Of a stretch of DNA of 48,480 nucleotides, positions 15,259-24,199 are shown in pieces (the stretch's first letter is position 1; each line of letters begins with the position of its first letter). This DNA is from Anaerolinea sp. (lineage in GTDB: Bacteria; Chloroflexota; Dehalococcoidia; Tepidiformales; Tepidiformaceae): assembly GCA_013822275.1 (NCBI GenBank), contig PNKC01000020.1, positions 1 to 48,480 on the forward strand, in the 5' to 3' direction. Under the pieces are notes generated by a model. It saw only the letters and a program-made list of their open reading frames with translations. It made no database searches and had not been told where the DNA came from. The position numbers were made by a program, and so were the translations under genes.

Positions 15259-16242
15259 ATGGACATTTCGAACGGCGTACTTCTCGACCTCCACCGGCGG
15301 ATGGTCCGCATCCGGACCTTCGAAGAAGAGGCCGGCAAGCTGATGGAGGCGGGCAAGATCCCGGGCGCGCTTCACCTTTACGTGGGCGAAGAAGCGGTGG
15401 CGGCCGGCGTGATGGTCCATCTCCGTGACAGCGACCAGATCACCAGCACGCACCGCGGCCACGGCCACCTGGTGGCAAAGGGCGGCGACCTCCGCAAGAT
15501 GTACGCCGAGCTCTATGGCAGGGCGACCGGCTACTGCAAGGGCAAGGGCGGGAGCATGCACATCTCCGACCTGGACCTGGGCATGCTCGGCGCGAACGGT
15601 ATCGTCGGCGCCGGGCCGCCCATCGCCATCGGCGCGGCGTTCTCCAACAAGTACCGCGGCACGGACAATGTAACGGTCTGCTTCTTCGGCGACGGCGCGA
15701 GCAACGAGGGGACGTTCCACGAAGCCGCGAACATGGCTGCCCTCTACAAGCTCCCCGTCGTCTTCGCCTGCGAAAACAACGGTTTCGGCGAATTCACGCG
15801 CCAGGAGCGCCACCAGGCCGTCCATGACATCGCCGACCGCGCCGCCGGTTACGGCATGCCTGGCATCGTCGTCGACGGGATGGACGCCCTCGCCGTCTAC
15901 GAAGCCGCCGGCGAAGCGATCGCAAGGGCGCGGGCCGGCAGCGGGCCTACCTTGCTCGAGTTCAAGACCTACCGCTTTTTTGACCATGTCGGCATCCGGG
16001 GCATGGGTGTCATCTACCGGGAAGACGCCGAAGTCCTCCAGTGGCGCGAACGCGACCCGGTTGGGCTTGTGGAGACACGGCTCGCCGAGCAGGGCATCCT
16101 TTCGCCGGAGGCGGCCGCGGCAGTGCACGAGGCGGCCCTGGCCGATGTGCGCGACGCCATCGCCTTCGCCGAAGCCAGCCCCTTCCCGGAGCCAGGTGCG
16201 CTGATGGAGGACATCTACACGGTTTCCAGAGGTGTGGCATGA
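15259..16242 (+). CDS. acoA: 2-oxo acid / acetoin dehydrogenase E1 alpha subunit (AcoA-like)
   Basis: A 327-residue thiamine-diphosphate enzyme subunit; with the beta subunit it decarboxylates or cleaves a 2-oxo acid or acetoin-type substrate. The ThDP motif GDGASNEGTFHEAANM... ends in CENN (about 140-175). The stretch ATGYCKGKGGSMHISDLDLG followed by MLGANGIVGAGPP is more like acetoin dehydrogenase than pyruvate dehydrogenase. GAGG lies six bases before ATG 15259. Its TGA overlaps the ATG of acoB (ATGA), so the two are coupled. The presence of acoX downstream supports the acetoin-type assignment, although the true substrate may be another diketone or 2-oxo acid. Confidence 0.9.
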   Translation: MDISNGVLLDLHRRMVRIRTFEEEAGKLMEAGKIPGALHLYVGEEAVAAGVMVHLRDSDQITSTHRGHGHLVAKGGDLRKMYAELYGRATGYCKGKGGSMHISDLDLGMLGANGIVGAGPPIAIGAAFSNKYRGTDNVTVCFFGDGASNEGTFHEAANMAALYKLPVVFACENNGFGEFTRQERHQAVHDIADRAAGYGMPGIVVDGMDALAVYEAAGEAIARARAGSGPTLLEFKTYRFFDHVGIRGMGVIYREDAEVLQWRERDPVGLVETRLAEQGILSPEAAAAVHEAALADVRDAIAFAEASPFPEPGALMEDIYTVSRGVA

Positions 16243-17246
16243 CCACCATCGAAGCGCCAGCCACTCGCGAAATCCCCTACGTCTCGGCCATCGCCGAGGC
16301 CTTCGGACAGTTGATGCGGGAAGATCCCAACGTCTTCATCGCCGGCGAGGACGTGGCCCTCTACGGCAGCGTCTTCGGCGTAACCCGCGGCCTCCTCAAA
16401 GAGTTCGGCCCCCAGCGCGTCGTCGATACGCCGATCTCTGAATCAGGGATCATGGGCCTCGGCCTCGGCGCGGCGGCAACCGGCCTCCGCCCCGTCATCG
16501 ACATCATGTTCATGGACTTCATGGCCGTCTGCATGGACGAAGTCGTCAACCAGATAGCCAAGATCAAGTACATGTTCGGCGGCACGGCGCGGATCCCGCT
16601 CACCATCCACACCATGGCCGGGGCCGGGACGAGTATGGCCGCGCAGCACAGCCAGAGCCTTGAAGCGTGGTTCTGTCACATCCCCGGACTCAAGGTCGTC
16701 ATGCCCTCCGGCCCCTATGAGGCGAAGGGTCTCCTCGTTGCCGCCGTGCGCGATGACAACCCGGTGATGGTGGTCAACACGAAGACGATCCTCGGTATGA
16801 AGGCCCACGTCCCCGAACAGATCTACGAGATTCCGCTCGGGAAGGCGAACGTTGTCCGCCCGGGCTCGAACTTCACCATCCTCGCCACCGGCCGGATGGT
16901 CAGCGAGAGCGTAAAAGCCGCTGAGATGCTTGTTGCCGACGGCCTGGACGTGGAGGTCATCGACCCGCGTACCCTTCAACCCTTCGATACGGAAACGGTC
17001 GTCCAGTCTGTCCGGAAGACCCACAGGGCGCTCGTCGCCCACGAAGCGGTCAGGTTCGGCGGCATCGGCGCCGAGTTCGCCGCCCAGATCCAGGAGGAAG
17101 CGTTCGACTATCTCGACGCGCCCGTTGGCCGCGTGGGCGCTCCCTTCACGCCGGTCCCCTTCAGTCCGGTGCTTGAGAAGGAGTACATGCCCAACGCCGA
17201 GAAGATCGCCGCTGAGGTCCGCCGCCTCCTGGGCAAGCAGGCCTGA
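16239..17246 (+). CDS. acoB: 2-oxo acid / acetoin dehydrogenase E1 beta subunit (AcoB-like)
   Basis: A 335-residue transketolase-like subunit that completes the ThDP site of the E1 heterotetramer. It begins with the typical FGQLMREDPNVFIAGEDVAL and contains the conserved VDTPISESGIMGLGLGAA and MDFMAVCMDEVVNQIAKIKY segments; the C-terminal transketolase domain has LDVEVIDPRTLQPFDTETVV. Length is normal. ATG 16239 overlaps the acoA stop codon. Only three bases separate its stop from acoX. Confidence 0.92.
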   Translation: MTTIEAPATREIPYVSAIAEAFGQLMREDPNVFIAGEDVALYGSVFGVTRGLLKEFGPQRVVDTPISESGIMGLGLGAAATGLRPVIDIMFMDFMAVCMDEVVNQIAKIKYMFGGTARIPLTIHTMAGAGTSMAAQHSQSLEAWFCHIPGLKVVMPSGPYEAKGLLVAAVRDDNPVMVVNTKTILGMKAHVPEQIYEIPLGKANVVRPGSNFTILATGRMVSESVKAAEMLVADGLDVEVIDPRTLQPFDTETVVQSVRKTHRALVAHEAVRFGGIGAEFAAQIQEEAFDYLDAPVGRVGAPFTPVPFSPVLEKEYMPNAEKIAAEVRRLLGKQA

Positions 17247-17249
17247 TCG

Positions 17250-18257
17250 GTGCGCCCAACCGTCGGCATCCTCGCCAACCCTGCTTCCGGGAAGGACATC
17301 CGGCGGCTCGTCGCAAGTGCTTCGGTCTTCGATAACCGCGAAAAACTGAGCATCGTCCGGCGCGCGATCCTCGGCGCGGTGGCGGCTGGCATCGACGACT
17401 TCGTCTACATGCCAGACGGCCACGGCATCGTCGCTTCCGCGTTCGCGGACATCGGCGAGGACGTGCGCTTCGCGGCGCTGGATTCCCCCGCGACCCACAG
17501 CGCGCTCGACACCACGCGCGTCGCGGAACGGATGCGCGAGCATGGTGTTGCCTGCGTGCTCACCCTCGGCGGTGACGGGACCAACCGTGCGTTCGCGCTC
17601 GGCTGGCGGGACGCCCCGCTGGTCGCAGTCTCCACAGGCACCAACAACGTCTTCCCGAAGATGGTTGAAGGCACCATTGCAGGCGCGGCGGCGGGCCTGG
17701 TCGCTTCCGGCCAGGTGGCGCTCCACGAGGCGAGCCGCCAGGTGAAGGTGGTGCACGTCCAGATCGACGGCGAGAAAGACGACCTCGCCCTGATCGACGC
17801 GGTGCTGCTGGACGAGGCCTTTGTCGGGGCGCGCGCGATCTGGAACCCCGCTCGCCTGCGGACAATCGTCCTCGCCCGCGCAGAGCCGTCAGCAGTCGGC
17901 ATTTCGGCGATTGGCGGACTGCTCCATCCGGTGCCGGATACCGCCGATGTCGGCCTTCTGGTGGAGGCTGGAGGCGCTGGCGACGCGGTCATTGCTCCCA
18001 TTGCGCCGGGGCTTTATTCATCCGTGCCCGTCCGAGAAGTGCGGGAACTCGCCCTTGGCGAGGTCGTTGAATTCGTGGGTCCGGGGATGCTTGCCCTGGA
18101 CGGCGAACGCGAACGGCGTCTGCGCCCGGGGATGGTGGCCCGCCTGGCGGTCCGCCGCGATGGCCCCCGCGCTGTTGACGTACCCCTGGTGATGAGACTT
18201 GCTGCCTGCCGCGGGCTGTTCCGCGTCGCGCAGAGTGAGGCAACTGATGGCGACTGA
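17250..18257 (+). CDS. acoX: AcoX-like ATP-NAD kinase-fold protein
   Basis: A 335-residue protein resembling AcoX, which accompanies acetoin dehydrogenase genes and has a kinase fold related to NAD kinase. The diagnostic motif is LTLGGDGTNRAFA, followed by VSTGTNNVFPKMVEGTIAG; the N-terminus GILANPASGKDIRRLVA is typical. Enzyme activity of AcoX is, to my knowledge, not established, so I give none. GTG 17250 follows acoB by three bases; its 3' end overlaps acoC by 11 bases. Its place between acoB and acoC is different from the acoX-acoA-acoB-acoC order usually described. Confidence 0.88.
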   Translation: MRPTVGILANPASGKDIRRLVASASVFDNREKLSIVRRAILGAVAAGIDDFVYMPDGHGIVASAFADIGEDVRFAALDSPATHSALDTTRVAERMREHGVACVLTLGGDGTNRAFALGWRDAPLVAVSTGTNNVFPKMVEGTIAGAAAGLVASGQVALHEASRQVKVVHVQIDGEKDDLALIDAVLLDEAFVGARAIWNPARLRTIVLARAEPSAVGISAIGGLLHPVPDTADVGLLVEAGGAGDAVIAPIAPGLYSSVPVREVRELALGEVVEFVGPGMLALDGERERRLRPGMVARLAVRRDGPRAVDVPLVMRLAACRGLFRVAQSEATDGD

Positions 18258-19620
18258 AGTGCTGCTCGTGAAGGCCGGCATGACGATGACGGAAGGCGCC
18301 GTCGCGGAATGGTATGTGCCGGATGGCGGCGAGGTCCGGGCCGGCCAGCCTCTCTATCGCATGGAAACCGAGAAGATCGAACTCGAGGTTGAAGCGGAAG
18401 CGGCGGGGACCGTCCGCCACGCCGTCGCCGCCGGGACGAAGCTCGAACCGGGCGGACTGATCGCCTACATCCTCGCCCCCGGTGAGGCTGCCCCGGCCGC
18501 GTTGGCCTCGGGGCCTGCTCCGGCTCTGGCCGCCGCCGGTGCGCCATCACGTGCCCACGTCGCCCGTGAAACGTCCACGGGCGAGCACCCGTCCGCGTCT
18601 CCAATCGCCCGGCGCCTCGCCCGCGAGGCCGGCGTATCCCTGGCGGCCATTGCTGGCAGCGGACCGGGTGGCCGCGTGACGGAGGAGGACATCCTCGCCT
18701 ACAAAGCACGTCCCGCCCCCCCGCCCGCCACGGCAGCCCCGGCAGCCCCGGCCACCGAAGTCATCGCGTCTCCCATTGCCCGCAGACTCGCCGAGCAGTT
18801 CCGGATCGACCTCTCCAGCGTGCGGGGCACCGGGCCCGGCGGCCGGATCACGAAGGAGGACGTGGAGGCGGCGGCCTCCGCGCCAGTTGCCGCTGCCCCT
18901 GCCCGGCCGGCGGCCCCTGGGGGGCGCCATGCCGCCGGCGAGGTCATCCCTGTGCGCGGCATCCGCAAGGTCATCGCCGAGCGCATGCACGCCAGTCTCC
19001 AGGAAATGGCCCAACTGACCATGGCCATGGAAGTGGTCATGGACGACGCGATGAAGTTGCGCTCCCAGCTCGTTGCGGAGTGGGCGGAAGAGGGCATCAA
19101 ACCCTCCTACACGGACCTCGTCATCAAGGCTGTGGGCAAGGCGCTCCGGCGGCATCCACTCCTCAACGCGACTATGAAGGACGCTCAAATCGAGCTCCTG
19201 GCGCAGGTCAACGTCGGCATGGCCGTCGCACTCGACGACGGTCTGGTCGTCCCTGTCATCCGCGACGCGGACGCCATCCCGCTGAAGGAGCTGGCGGAGA
19301 CCTCGTCGCGGCTCGCCAGCGCCGCCCGCGAAGGCCGGCTGGGGCTGGATGAGATGGCCGGGGGCACGTTCTCCGTGACTGCCCTGGGCATGGCAGGGAT
19401 CGACTTCTTCACCCCCGTGATCAATCCGCCGAACGTCGCCATCCTTGGCGTTGGCCGCATCCATGACGCCGTGGCCTGGGCAGGCGACCGGCCCGTGAAG
19501 CGGCAGCAGATGACCCTCAGCCTGACCATCGACCACCGTGTCGTGGATGGCGCGCCCGGGGCCGCCTTCCTGAATAGCGTCCGCGAACTGCTCGAATCGC
19601 CCTACAGGCTCCTGATCTGA
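18247..19620 (+). CDS. acoC: Dihydrolipoamide acyltransferase E2 with two peripheral-subunit-binding domains (AcoC-like)
   Basis: A 457-residue E2 core subunit that carries the acyl group from E1 to CoA. Lipoyl domain about 1-80, with the modified Lys43 in METEKIELEVEAE. Two separate E1/E3-binding domains follow, about 115-153 (SPIARRLAREAGVSLAAIAG, GPGGRVTEEDI) and 172-210 (SPIARRLAEQFRIDLSSVRG, GPGGRITKEDV), joined by Ala/Pro linkers. The catalytic domain runs from about 232 to the end, with the active His in TIDHRVVDG. One binding domain is the norm, so the pair is unusual. ATG 18247 lies inside the end of acoX; the stop overlaps lpd by one base. Confidence 0.9.
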   Translation: MATEVLLVKAGMTMTEGAVAEWYVPDGGEVRAGQPLYRMETEKIELEVEAEAAGTVRHAVAAGTKLEPGGLIAYILAPGEAAPAALASGPAPALAAAGAPSRAHVARETSTGEHPSASPIARRLAREAGVSLAAIAGSGPGGRVTEEDILAYKARPAPPPATAAPAAPATEVIASPIARRLAEQFRIDLSSVRGTGPGGRITKEDVEAAASAPVAAAPARPAAPGGRHAAGEVIPVRGIRKVIAERMHASLQEMAQLTMAMEVVMDDAMKLRSQLVAEWAEEGIKPSYTDLVIKAVGKALRRHPLLNATMKDAQIELLAQVNVGMAVALDDGLVVPVIRDADAIPLKELAETSSRLASAAREGRLGLDEMAGGTFSVTALGMAGIDFFTPVINPPNVAILGVGRIHDAVAWAGDRPVKRQQMTLSLTIDHRVVDGAPGAAFLNSVRELLESPYRLLI

Positions 19621-20993
19621 TGGCGGACTACGATGTCGCCGTCATTGGCGGTGGGCCCGCGGGCTACGCCGCCGCCCTGAAGGCCTCCGCCCTCGGCGCC
19701 TCGGTGGTGCTCATCGAGGCGGAGAAGCCGGGCGGGTCGTGCGTCCACCACGCCTGCATCCCCACGAACATCCTGCTCGACCCGGCCGCCCGCTACACAG
19801 AGGCCCGCGAACTCGGCGTGATGGGTGTGTTCGCCGTTGGAGAACAGTTCAACTTCGCCCGCGCCGTCGCCCGCAAGGACGCGCTCGTCAAGCAGATGGC
19901 CGACGGCATCCGGACCGCGCTCCGCATGGGCAAGGTGACCGTCATCGAGGGCCGGGCGCGCTTCGAGTCAAGGGAGTCGGTGTCCATCGCCGGCGCGACA
20001 GGGCCATCATCGATTTCCGCGGAGTCGTTCATCATCGCCACCGGCACGCGCTGGGAGCCTCCGGTGATCCCCGGCGTCCCGCCCGAACGGGTGGTCACCG
20101 TGGACGTCATCCAGTCGCTGGCCGCGCCGCCGGAATCCGTCCTCGTCCTCATCGACGGGCCGTGCGATGTCCCCTTCGGGCTGGAGTACGCGACGCTGCT
20201 CGCCGTTGCCGGCTCCCGCGTGAGCGTCGCCACCTCGCTCCCACGCCTTCTGCCGGGGCTGGATGCGACCGTTGCCGACGCTGTCCGGGCCGGCCTGGGC
20301 GACCTCGGCATGGCCGTCTTCGGAGGCGCGCGGGTATCCGGAGGGAGCGGCTCCAACGTCAGCCTCACGCACATGGGCGGAGAAGCTACGGTTGACGCCG
20401 GGCTCGTCCTCGCCGCCGACGTCCGCAAGCCGTTCTTCCATACACTCGGACTGGAGCCGCTGGGCGTCGCGACGGATGACGGCATAATCGTCGGCCGCGG
20501 CTGCGAAACCAACGTGCCCGGCATTTTCGCAGCGGGCGACGTCACGGGCGGGCTGATGCTTTCCAGCGCTGCCTCCCACATGGGTGAGGTGGCGGCGATC
20601 AACGCCACCGGAGGCGCGGCAGTCGCGCGCCTGGCCTCCTTGCCGCGAATCCTCCACACCATCCCCGGCGTCTCCTGGGCAGGCCTCAGCGAAGAGGCCG
20701 CGAAGGCCGCTGGCCATGACGTGGTCACCGGCGCGTCCGACCTCGCCTATAACGCCCGCGCGATCACCCTCGGTGCACGGACAGGCATCGTGAAGGTCGT
20801 TGCGGAAAGGCGCCTGGGCGAGATTCTTGGCGTCCATGCCATGGGCCCCGAGGCCGCCGAGATTGTCGCCGTCGCCTCGTCTCTCATGCAGGCCGAAGTG
20901 AGTGTGCATGACCTGGCCGCCATGGTCGCCTGGCACCCCAGCATCACCGAGGGCCTTGTCGAAGCGGCCCGGCGACTGACAGCGTCCCTCTGA
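19620..20993 (+). CDS. lpd: Dihydrolipoamide dehydrogenase-like flavoprotein (E3)
   Basis: A 457-residue FAD-dependent disulfide oxidoreductase, expected to reoxidise the lipoamide of the E2 and pass electrons to NAD+. FAD motif GGGPAGYAAALKA (about 10-22). The redox disulfide is Cys41-Cys46 in GGSCVHHACIPTN; the usual form is GGTCLNVGCIPSK, so the spacing is kept but the loop differs. The C-terminal HPSITEGLVEAAR holds the catalytic His-Glu pair. The second NAD-binding region (VLVLIDGPCDVPFGLEYATL) is atypical, without a clear GGG/AGGG motif, which could alter coenzyme use. ATG 19620 overlaps the acoC stop (TGATG). Last gene of the aco operon. Confidence 0.88.
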   Translation: MADYDVAVIGGGPAGYAAALKASALGASVVLIEAEKPGGSCVHHACIPTNILLDPAARYTEARELGVMGVFAVGEQFNFARAVARKDALVKQMADGIRTALRMGKVTVIEGRARFESRESVSIAGATGPSSISAESFIIATGTRWEPPVIPGVPPERVVTVDVIQSLAAPPESVLVLIDGPCDVPFGLEYATLLAVAGSRVSVATSLPRLLPGLDATVADAVRAGLGDLGMAVFGGARVSGGSGSNVSLTHMGGEATVDAGLVLAADVRKPFFHTLGLEPLGVATDDGIIVGRGCETNVPGIFAAGDVTGGLMLSSAASHMGEVAAINATGGAAVARLASLPRILHTIPGVSWAGLSEEAAKAAGHDVVTGASDLAYNARAITLGARTGIVKVVAERRLGEILGVHAMGPEAAEIVAVASSLMQAEVSVHDLAAMVAWHPSITEGLVEAARRLTASL

Positions 20994-21020
20994 CCGCCTG
21001 AACGAAGAGCCCGGAACCGG

Positions 21021-21026
21021 TAAGCT
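21021..21026 (+). promoter_or_regulatory. -10-like box TAAGCT before the CoA-transferase gene
   Basis: TAAGCT lies seven bases before ATG 21034, with no ribosome binding site between. It fits the leaderless pattern and suggests that the CoA-transferase is not only read through from the aco operon. Confidence 0.35.
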
Positions 21027-21033
21027 CCCGCAC

Positions 21034-23466
21034 ATGACCGCCGCTGCCTCATCCTCCGGCCACCAGCCCGGGCATCCGCCGCTCGGCCACCTCCTGGTGA
21101 TCGACCTGACGACCGAACTGGGGGCGCTGGCCTGCCGCTTCCTCTCCGGGTTCGGGGCGACCGTGATCCGCATCGAGCCCCCCGGTGGCGACCCGCTGCG
21201 CGCCCGTGAACCCGTGGTCGAAGGCAAGGATCGCAAACCCGTGAGCCTCTACTGGCTCCACCTGATGTCCGGGCGCGATTGCCGCGAGGTGGACCTGGGA
21301 ACAGACACGGGCCGCAGGGAATTCCGGAGGCTGCTCGCCCGAGCAGACATAATCATCGAATCCCAGCCGTTCGGCCGAATGGAGTCGCTGGGGATTGACT
21401 ACGAGGCCGTCCACGCGGATTTCCCGCGCCTCATCTGGACCTCCATCACTCCGTTTGGGCGGAGTGGGCCCCGCGCCGGATGGGCGGCCACGGACCTGAT
21501 CGGCCTCGCATCTGGTGGCTTGATGAGCCTTTGCGGAGACGCGGACCGCCCGCCGCTTCGACCGTCGGTGGAACAGGGATACGCCCAGGCTGGCGCCGTT
21601 GCGTTCGCCGCCACACTCGCCGCGCTGCATGCTCGAAACGCCACCGGCCTCGGCCAGCTTGTCGATGTGTCCATGCAGGAAGCCATTGCCAACTGCCTTG
21701 GGAACTCCCGCCTCTTCTACGAGTTCGAGGGCGTCGTCAGCCGCCGGGCCGGCGGTGGCCGCGCCTACGGGGAACACGGCACGCGCCTCGTTTACCCGTG
21801 CGCCGACGGGTACGTGGCAATTTCACGGACGCCCGATACGATGGCCTCGCTCCACGCCTGGATCCGCGAAACGGCGTTCGAACCCCATTGGGACGCAACC
21901 GAATGGGCCACACTCCCCCTCTCGGGCGCCGGCACGCCGGGGCCCGAGAAAGCGCGCGAGCTTGAGGATGACCTGACAGCCTTCTTTGCCTCCGGCAAGA
22001 AGCTGGAGTTGTACGAACGGGGCCAGCGCCGCGGAATCATGATCTGTCCCGTCTCCACGCCCGCCGACCTGCTCCAGAACCAGCAGCTCGCCGCCCGCGG
22101 GTTCTTCGTTGACCGGTTCATCCCCGAGCTCGGACGCACCGTGAAGGTCCCCGGCGCGCCCGTCCGGATGTCCCGTACGCCCTGGCGCAACGAGTCCACG
22201 GGGAGTCGTCCGGAAATCCAGGAGATACTGTCGCCGCCCGGCCGGGCGGCCGGAGGCGACTCTCGCTCCATCCTCTCCGGCATCCGCATCGCGGACTTCT
22301 CCTGGGTTGGGGTTGGCCCGATCGCGACACAGTTGTTCGCCGGGCTGGGCGCCGAAGTCATCCGCGTCGAATCCACGGCACGGCTGGATGTCTTCCGTAG
22401 CGGCGGTCCTCGGCGTGGCGCCAGCCCTCCCGATGCCAGCGCCTACTTCGCCAACGTCAACCGCGACAAGCTCGGGCTCACGCTCAACCTCAGCCGTCCG
22501 GCCGCGCGCGATGTCGCCCTTCGCCTCGCCGCCCGGTCTGACGTGCTGGTGGAAAGCTTCCGGCCTGGTTTCATGGCTTCCGCTGGCCTTTCCTACGAAG
22601 AGGTGTCCGCGGTCAACCCATCGATCATCATGATCTCGTGCTCGATGGAAGGGGCGGAGGGCCCACACGCTGGCTTCAAGGGGTTTGGCCTCACGCTCCA
22701 GGCCACGGTTGGATTCACCCATTTCACCGGCTGGCCGGACCGCGCACCGGTAGGCACGGGCACCGCCTACACCGACTGGTTCGCCACGAACATCGCCCAG
22801 GCGGCGGTGTTCGCCGCCCTCGAACATCGCCGCCGCACTGGTGAGGGCCAGTACATCGACCTTTCCCAACTGGAGGCGTGCATCTGGGCGCTGGACGCGG
22901 AGGTGCTTCGCTTCACGGCCGCCGGCGCTGTCCGGGCCGCCGCCGGCAACCGCCACCTGGAAATGACGCCGCACGGGGTCTTCCCCTGTGAGGGTGCGGA
23001 CCAGTGGATCGCAATCGCCGTCCGCGACGCCCACGACTGGAGCGCCCTCGCCGCGCTGATTGGCGACCCCGGTCTGCGAAAGCCGGCATTCCTCGATGTC
23101 GCGGCGCGCCGCGCCGCTGAAGATGAGATTGAAGCGGCGATCGGGCGCTGGACGTCAACCTGGGACAAGCATCGCCTCGCCGAGCAGCTCCAGACGGCAA
23201 GGATCCCCGCCAGCCCGGTGAACGACGTTGGCGATGTCCATCGCGACCCGCAGCTTCGGGCGCGGGGCCACTTCTGGCGGTCGTCCCATCCCGTGGTCGG
23301 CGAAGCGGACTGGGATGCCCCCGCGTTCCGCCTCTCGGAGACCCCTATGTACCCGCTGCGGCCAGCGCCGCTGCTCGGGCAGGACAACGAGCGCGTCTAC
23401 CGGGAGATCCTTGGCTTCAGCGACGACGAAATCAGCGAACTCATCATCGCCGGGGTGATCTCGTAG
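21034..23466 (+). CDS. Fused double-domain class III CoA-transferase (CaiB/BaiF family)
   Basis: An 810-residue tandem fusion of two family III CoA-transferase units, about 15-400 and 422-805; single enzymes are about 400 residues. These enzymes move CoA between carboxylic acids through an aspartyl-CoA intermediate. In the first unit Asp154 in GWAATDLIGLASGG fits the catalytic position. In the second unit the aligned segment GFKGFGLTLQATVG has Gly there, so this half may be non-catalytic or use another residue. Each unit has its own N-terminal Rossmann-like start (LLVIDLTTELGALACRFLSG; IRIADFSWVGVGPIATQLFA). It may activate the substrate of the neighbouring crotonases and aco complex. The fusion is certain; the roles of the halves are inferred. 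Confidence 0.87.
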   Translation: MTAAASSSGHQPGHPPLGHLLVIDLTTELGALACRFLSGFGATVIRIEPPGGDPLRAREPVVEGKDRKPVSLYWLHLMSGRDCREVDLGTDTGRREFRRLLARADIIIESQPFGRMESLGIDYEAVHADFPRLIWTSITPFGRSGPRAGWAATDLIGLASGGLMSLCGDADRPPLRPSVEQGYAQAGAVAFAATLAALHARNATGLGQLVDVSMQEAIANCLGNSRLFYEFEGVVSRRAGGGRAYGEHGTRLVYPCADGYVAISRTPDTMASLHAWIRETAFEPHWDATEWATLPLSGAGTPGPEKARELEDDLTAFFASGKKLELYERGQRRGIMICPVSTPADLLQNQQLAARGFFVDRFIPELGRTVKVPGAPVRMSRTPWRNESTGSRPEIQEILSPPGRAAGGDSRSILSGIRIADFSWVGVGPIATQLFAGLGAEVIRVESTARLDVFRSGGPRRGASPPDASAYFANVNRDKLGLTLNLSRPAARDVALRLAARSDVLVESFRPGFMASAGLSYEEVSAVNPSIIMISCSMEGAEGPHAGFKGFGLTLQATVGFTHFTGWPDRAPVGTGTAYTDWFATNIAQAAVFAALEHRRRTGEGQYIDLSQLEACIWALDAEVLRFTAAGAVRAAAGNRHLEMTPHGVFPCEGADQWIAIAVRDAHDWSALAALIGDPGLRKPAFLDVAARRAAEDEIEAAIGRWTSTWDKHRLAEQLQTARIPASPVNDVGDVHRDPQLRARGHFWRSSHPVVGEADWDAPAFRLSETPMYPLRPAPLLGQDNERVYREILGFSDDEISELIIAGVIS

Positions 23467-23475
23467 CCGGCCTGC

Positions 23476-23505
23476 TTGGACAGGCGGGCCCAGTTGGTAT
23501 TCAAT
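23476..23505 (+). promoter_or_regulatory. Candidate promoter of the nitroreductase gene
   Basis: TTGGAC (23476-23481) and TTCAAT (23500-23505), 18 bases apart; the -10-like box ends seven bases before ATG 23513. The -35 overlaps a short hairpin, GCCTG-CTTGGA-CAGGC (23470-23485), which could also end the upstream transcript. Confidence 0.35.
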
Positions 23506-23512
23506 CCCCGGC

Positions 23513-24178
23513 ATGACGAATGACCCGGGCCTGTTCGAAACGATCTACACCACGAGGGCGCTGCGGCGCTTCAAACCAGACCCTGTACCAGATGAGGTGC
23601 TCTTCCAGCTCTTCGACGCAGCGATCCGCGCCTCTTCCGGCCAGAACGCGCAGGACTGGCGCTGGATCATCATCCGCGACGCCGCCATCAAGCGGCAGCT
23701 CAAGGAGTGGGCCCTCGAAGGGTGGACGCGCTATGCGGCCCGCTACGGGAGCGAGGAGGAGATCGCCGCCCTGCCGCGCAACCAGCGGCTCTCGCTGAAC
23801 AGTGTCCGCGACCTTGCCCACGGCCTGGACCGGGTGCCCGTCATCGTCGCCGTCCTGGGCATGAAAGGACGCCATTCAACACCGGGCGGCAGCACGTTCC
23901 CAGCGGTCCAGAACTTCCAACTGGCGGCGCGCGCGCTCGGCCTGGGCAGCTCCATCTTCAATCTCCCCATGCGAGACCGGCTGTACGAGATGCTCGGCAT
24001 CCCGGAGACCAATCAGCTCTACTGCCTGCTCCCCATCGGCTATCCAGTGGACAAGCAGGGCCCGTTGAACCGGAAGCCGGTCAAGGCCGTGGTCTTCGAC
24101 GAGAAGTACGGCGCTGGCTGGGCCTTCGCGGAGGCCCAACCGGAAAGCGGCTGGGGCGACCGCTGGCTGCGCCCGTGA
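23513..24178 (+). CDS. Nitroreductase-family FMN oxidoreductase
   Basis: A 221-residue flavoprotein of the nitroreductase superfamily. It has the N-terminal FMN-phosphate motif TRALRRFKPDPVPDE (about 14-28), SSGQNAQDWRWIII for FMN binding, and a C-terminal GLGSSIFNLPMRDRLYEMLG region. These enzymes use NAD(P)H to reduce nitro groups, quinones, enones or enoyl-like substrates; the natural substrate is not evident. As the last member of the catabolic island it might reduce an unsaturated intermediate. No Shine-Dalgarno sequence is evident before ATG 23513. Convergent with the next gene. Confidence 0.87.
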   Translation: MTNDPGLFETIYTTRALRRFKPDPVPDEVLFQLFDAAIRASSGQNAQDWRWIIIRDAAIKRQLKEWALEGWTRYAARYGSEEEIAALPRNQRLSLNSVRDLAHGLDRVPVIVAVLGMKGRHSTPGGSTFPAVQNFQLAARALGLGSSIFNLPMRDRLYEMLGIPETNQLYCLLPIGYPVDKQGPLNRKPVKAVVFDEKYGAGWAFAEAQPESGWGDRWLRP

Positions 24179-24199
24179 AACTCGCCGCCAGGCGGCCGC

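Noticed and set aside
14953-16128. Minus-strand frame opposite acoA
   Set aside because: It would run through the near-consensus aco promoter and leader hairpins and has no domain match.
20007-21236. Long minus-strand open frame opposite lpd and the CoA-transferase start
   Set aside because: It spans two clear plus-strand genes and the gap between them, and its translation is low-complexity with no family signature.
21823-23034. Long minus-strand open frame opposite the CoA-transferase gene
   Set aside because: Shadow of a gene with strong family motifs; no promoter or start support.
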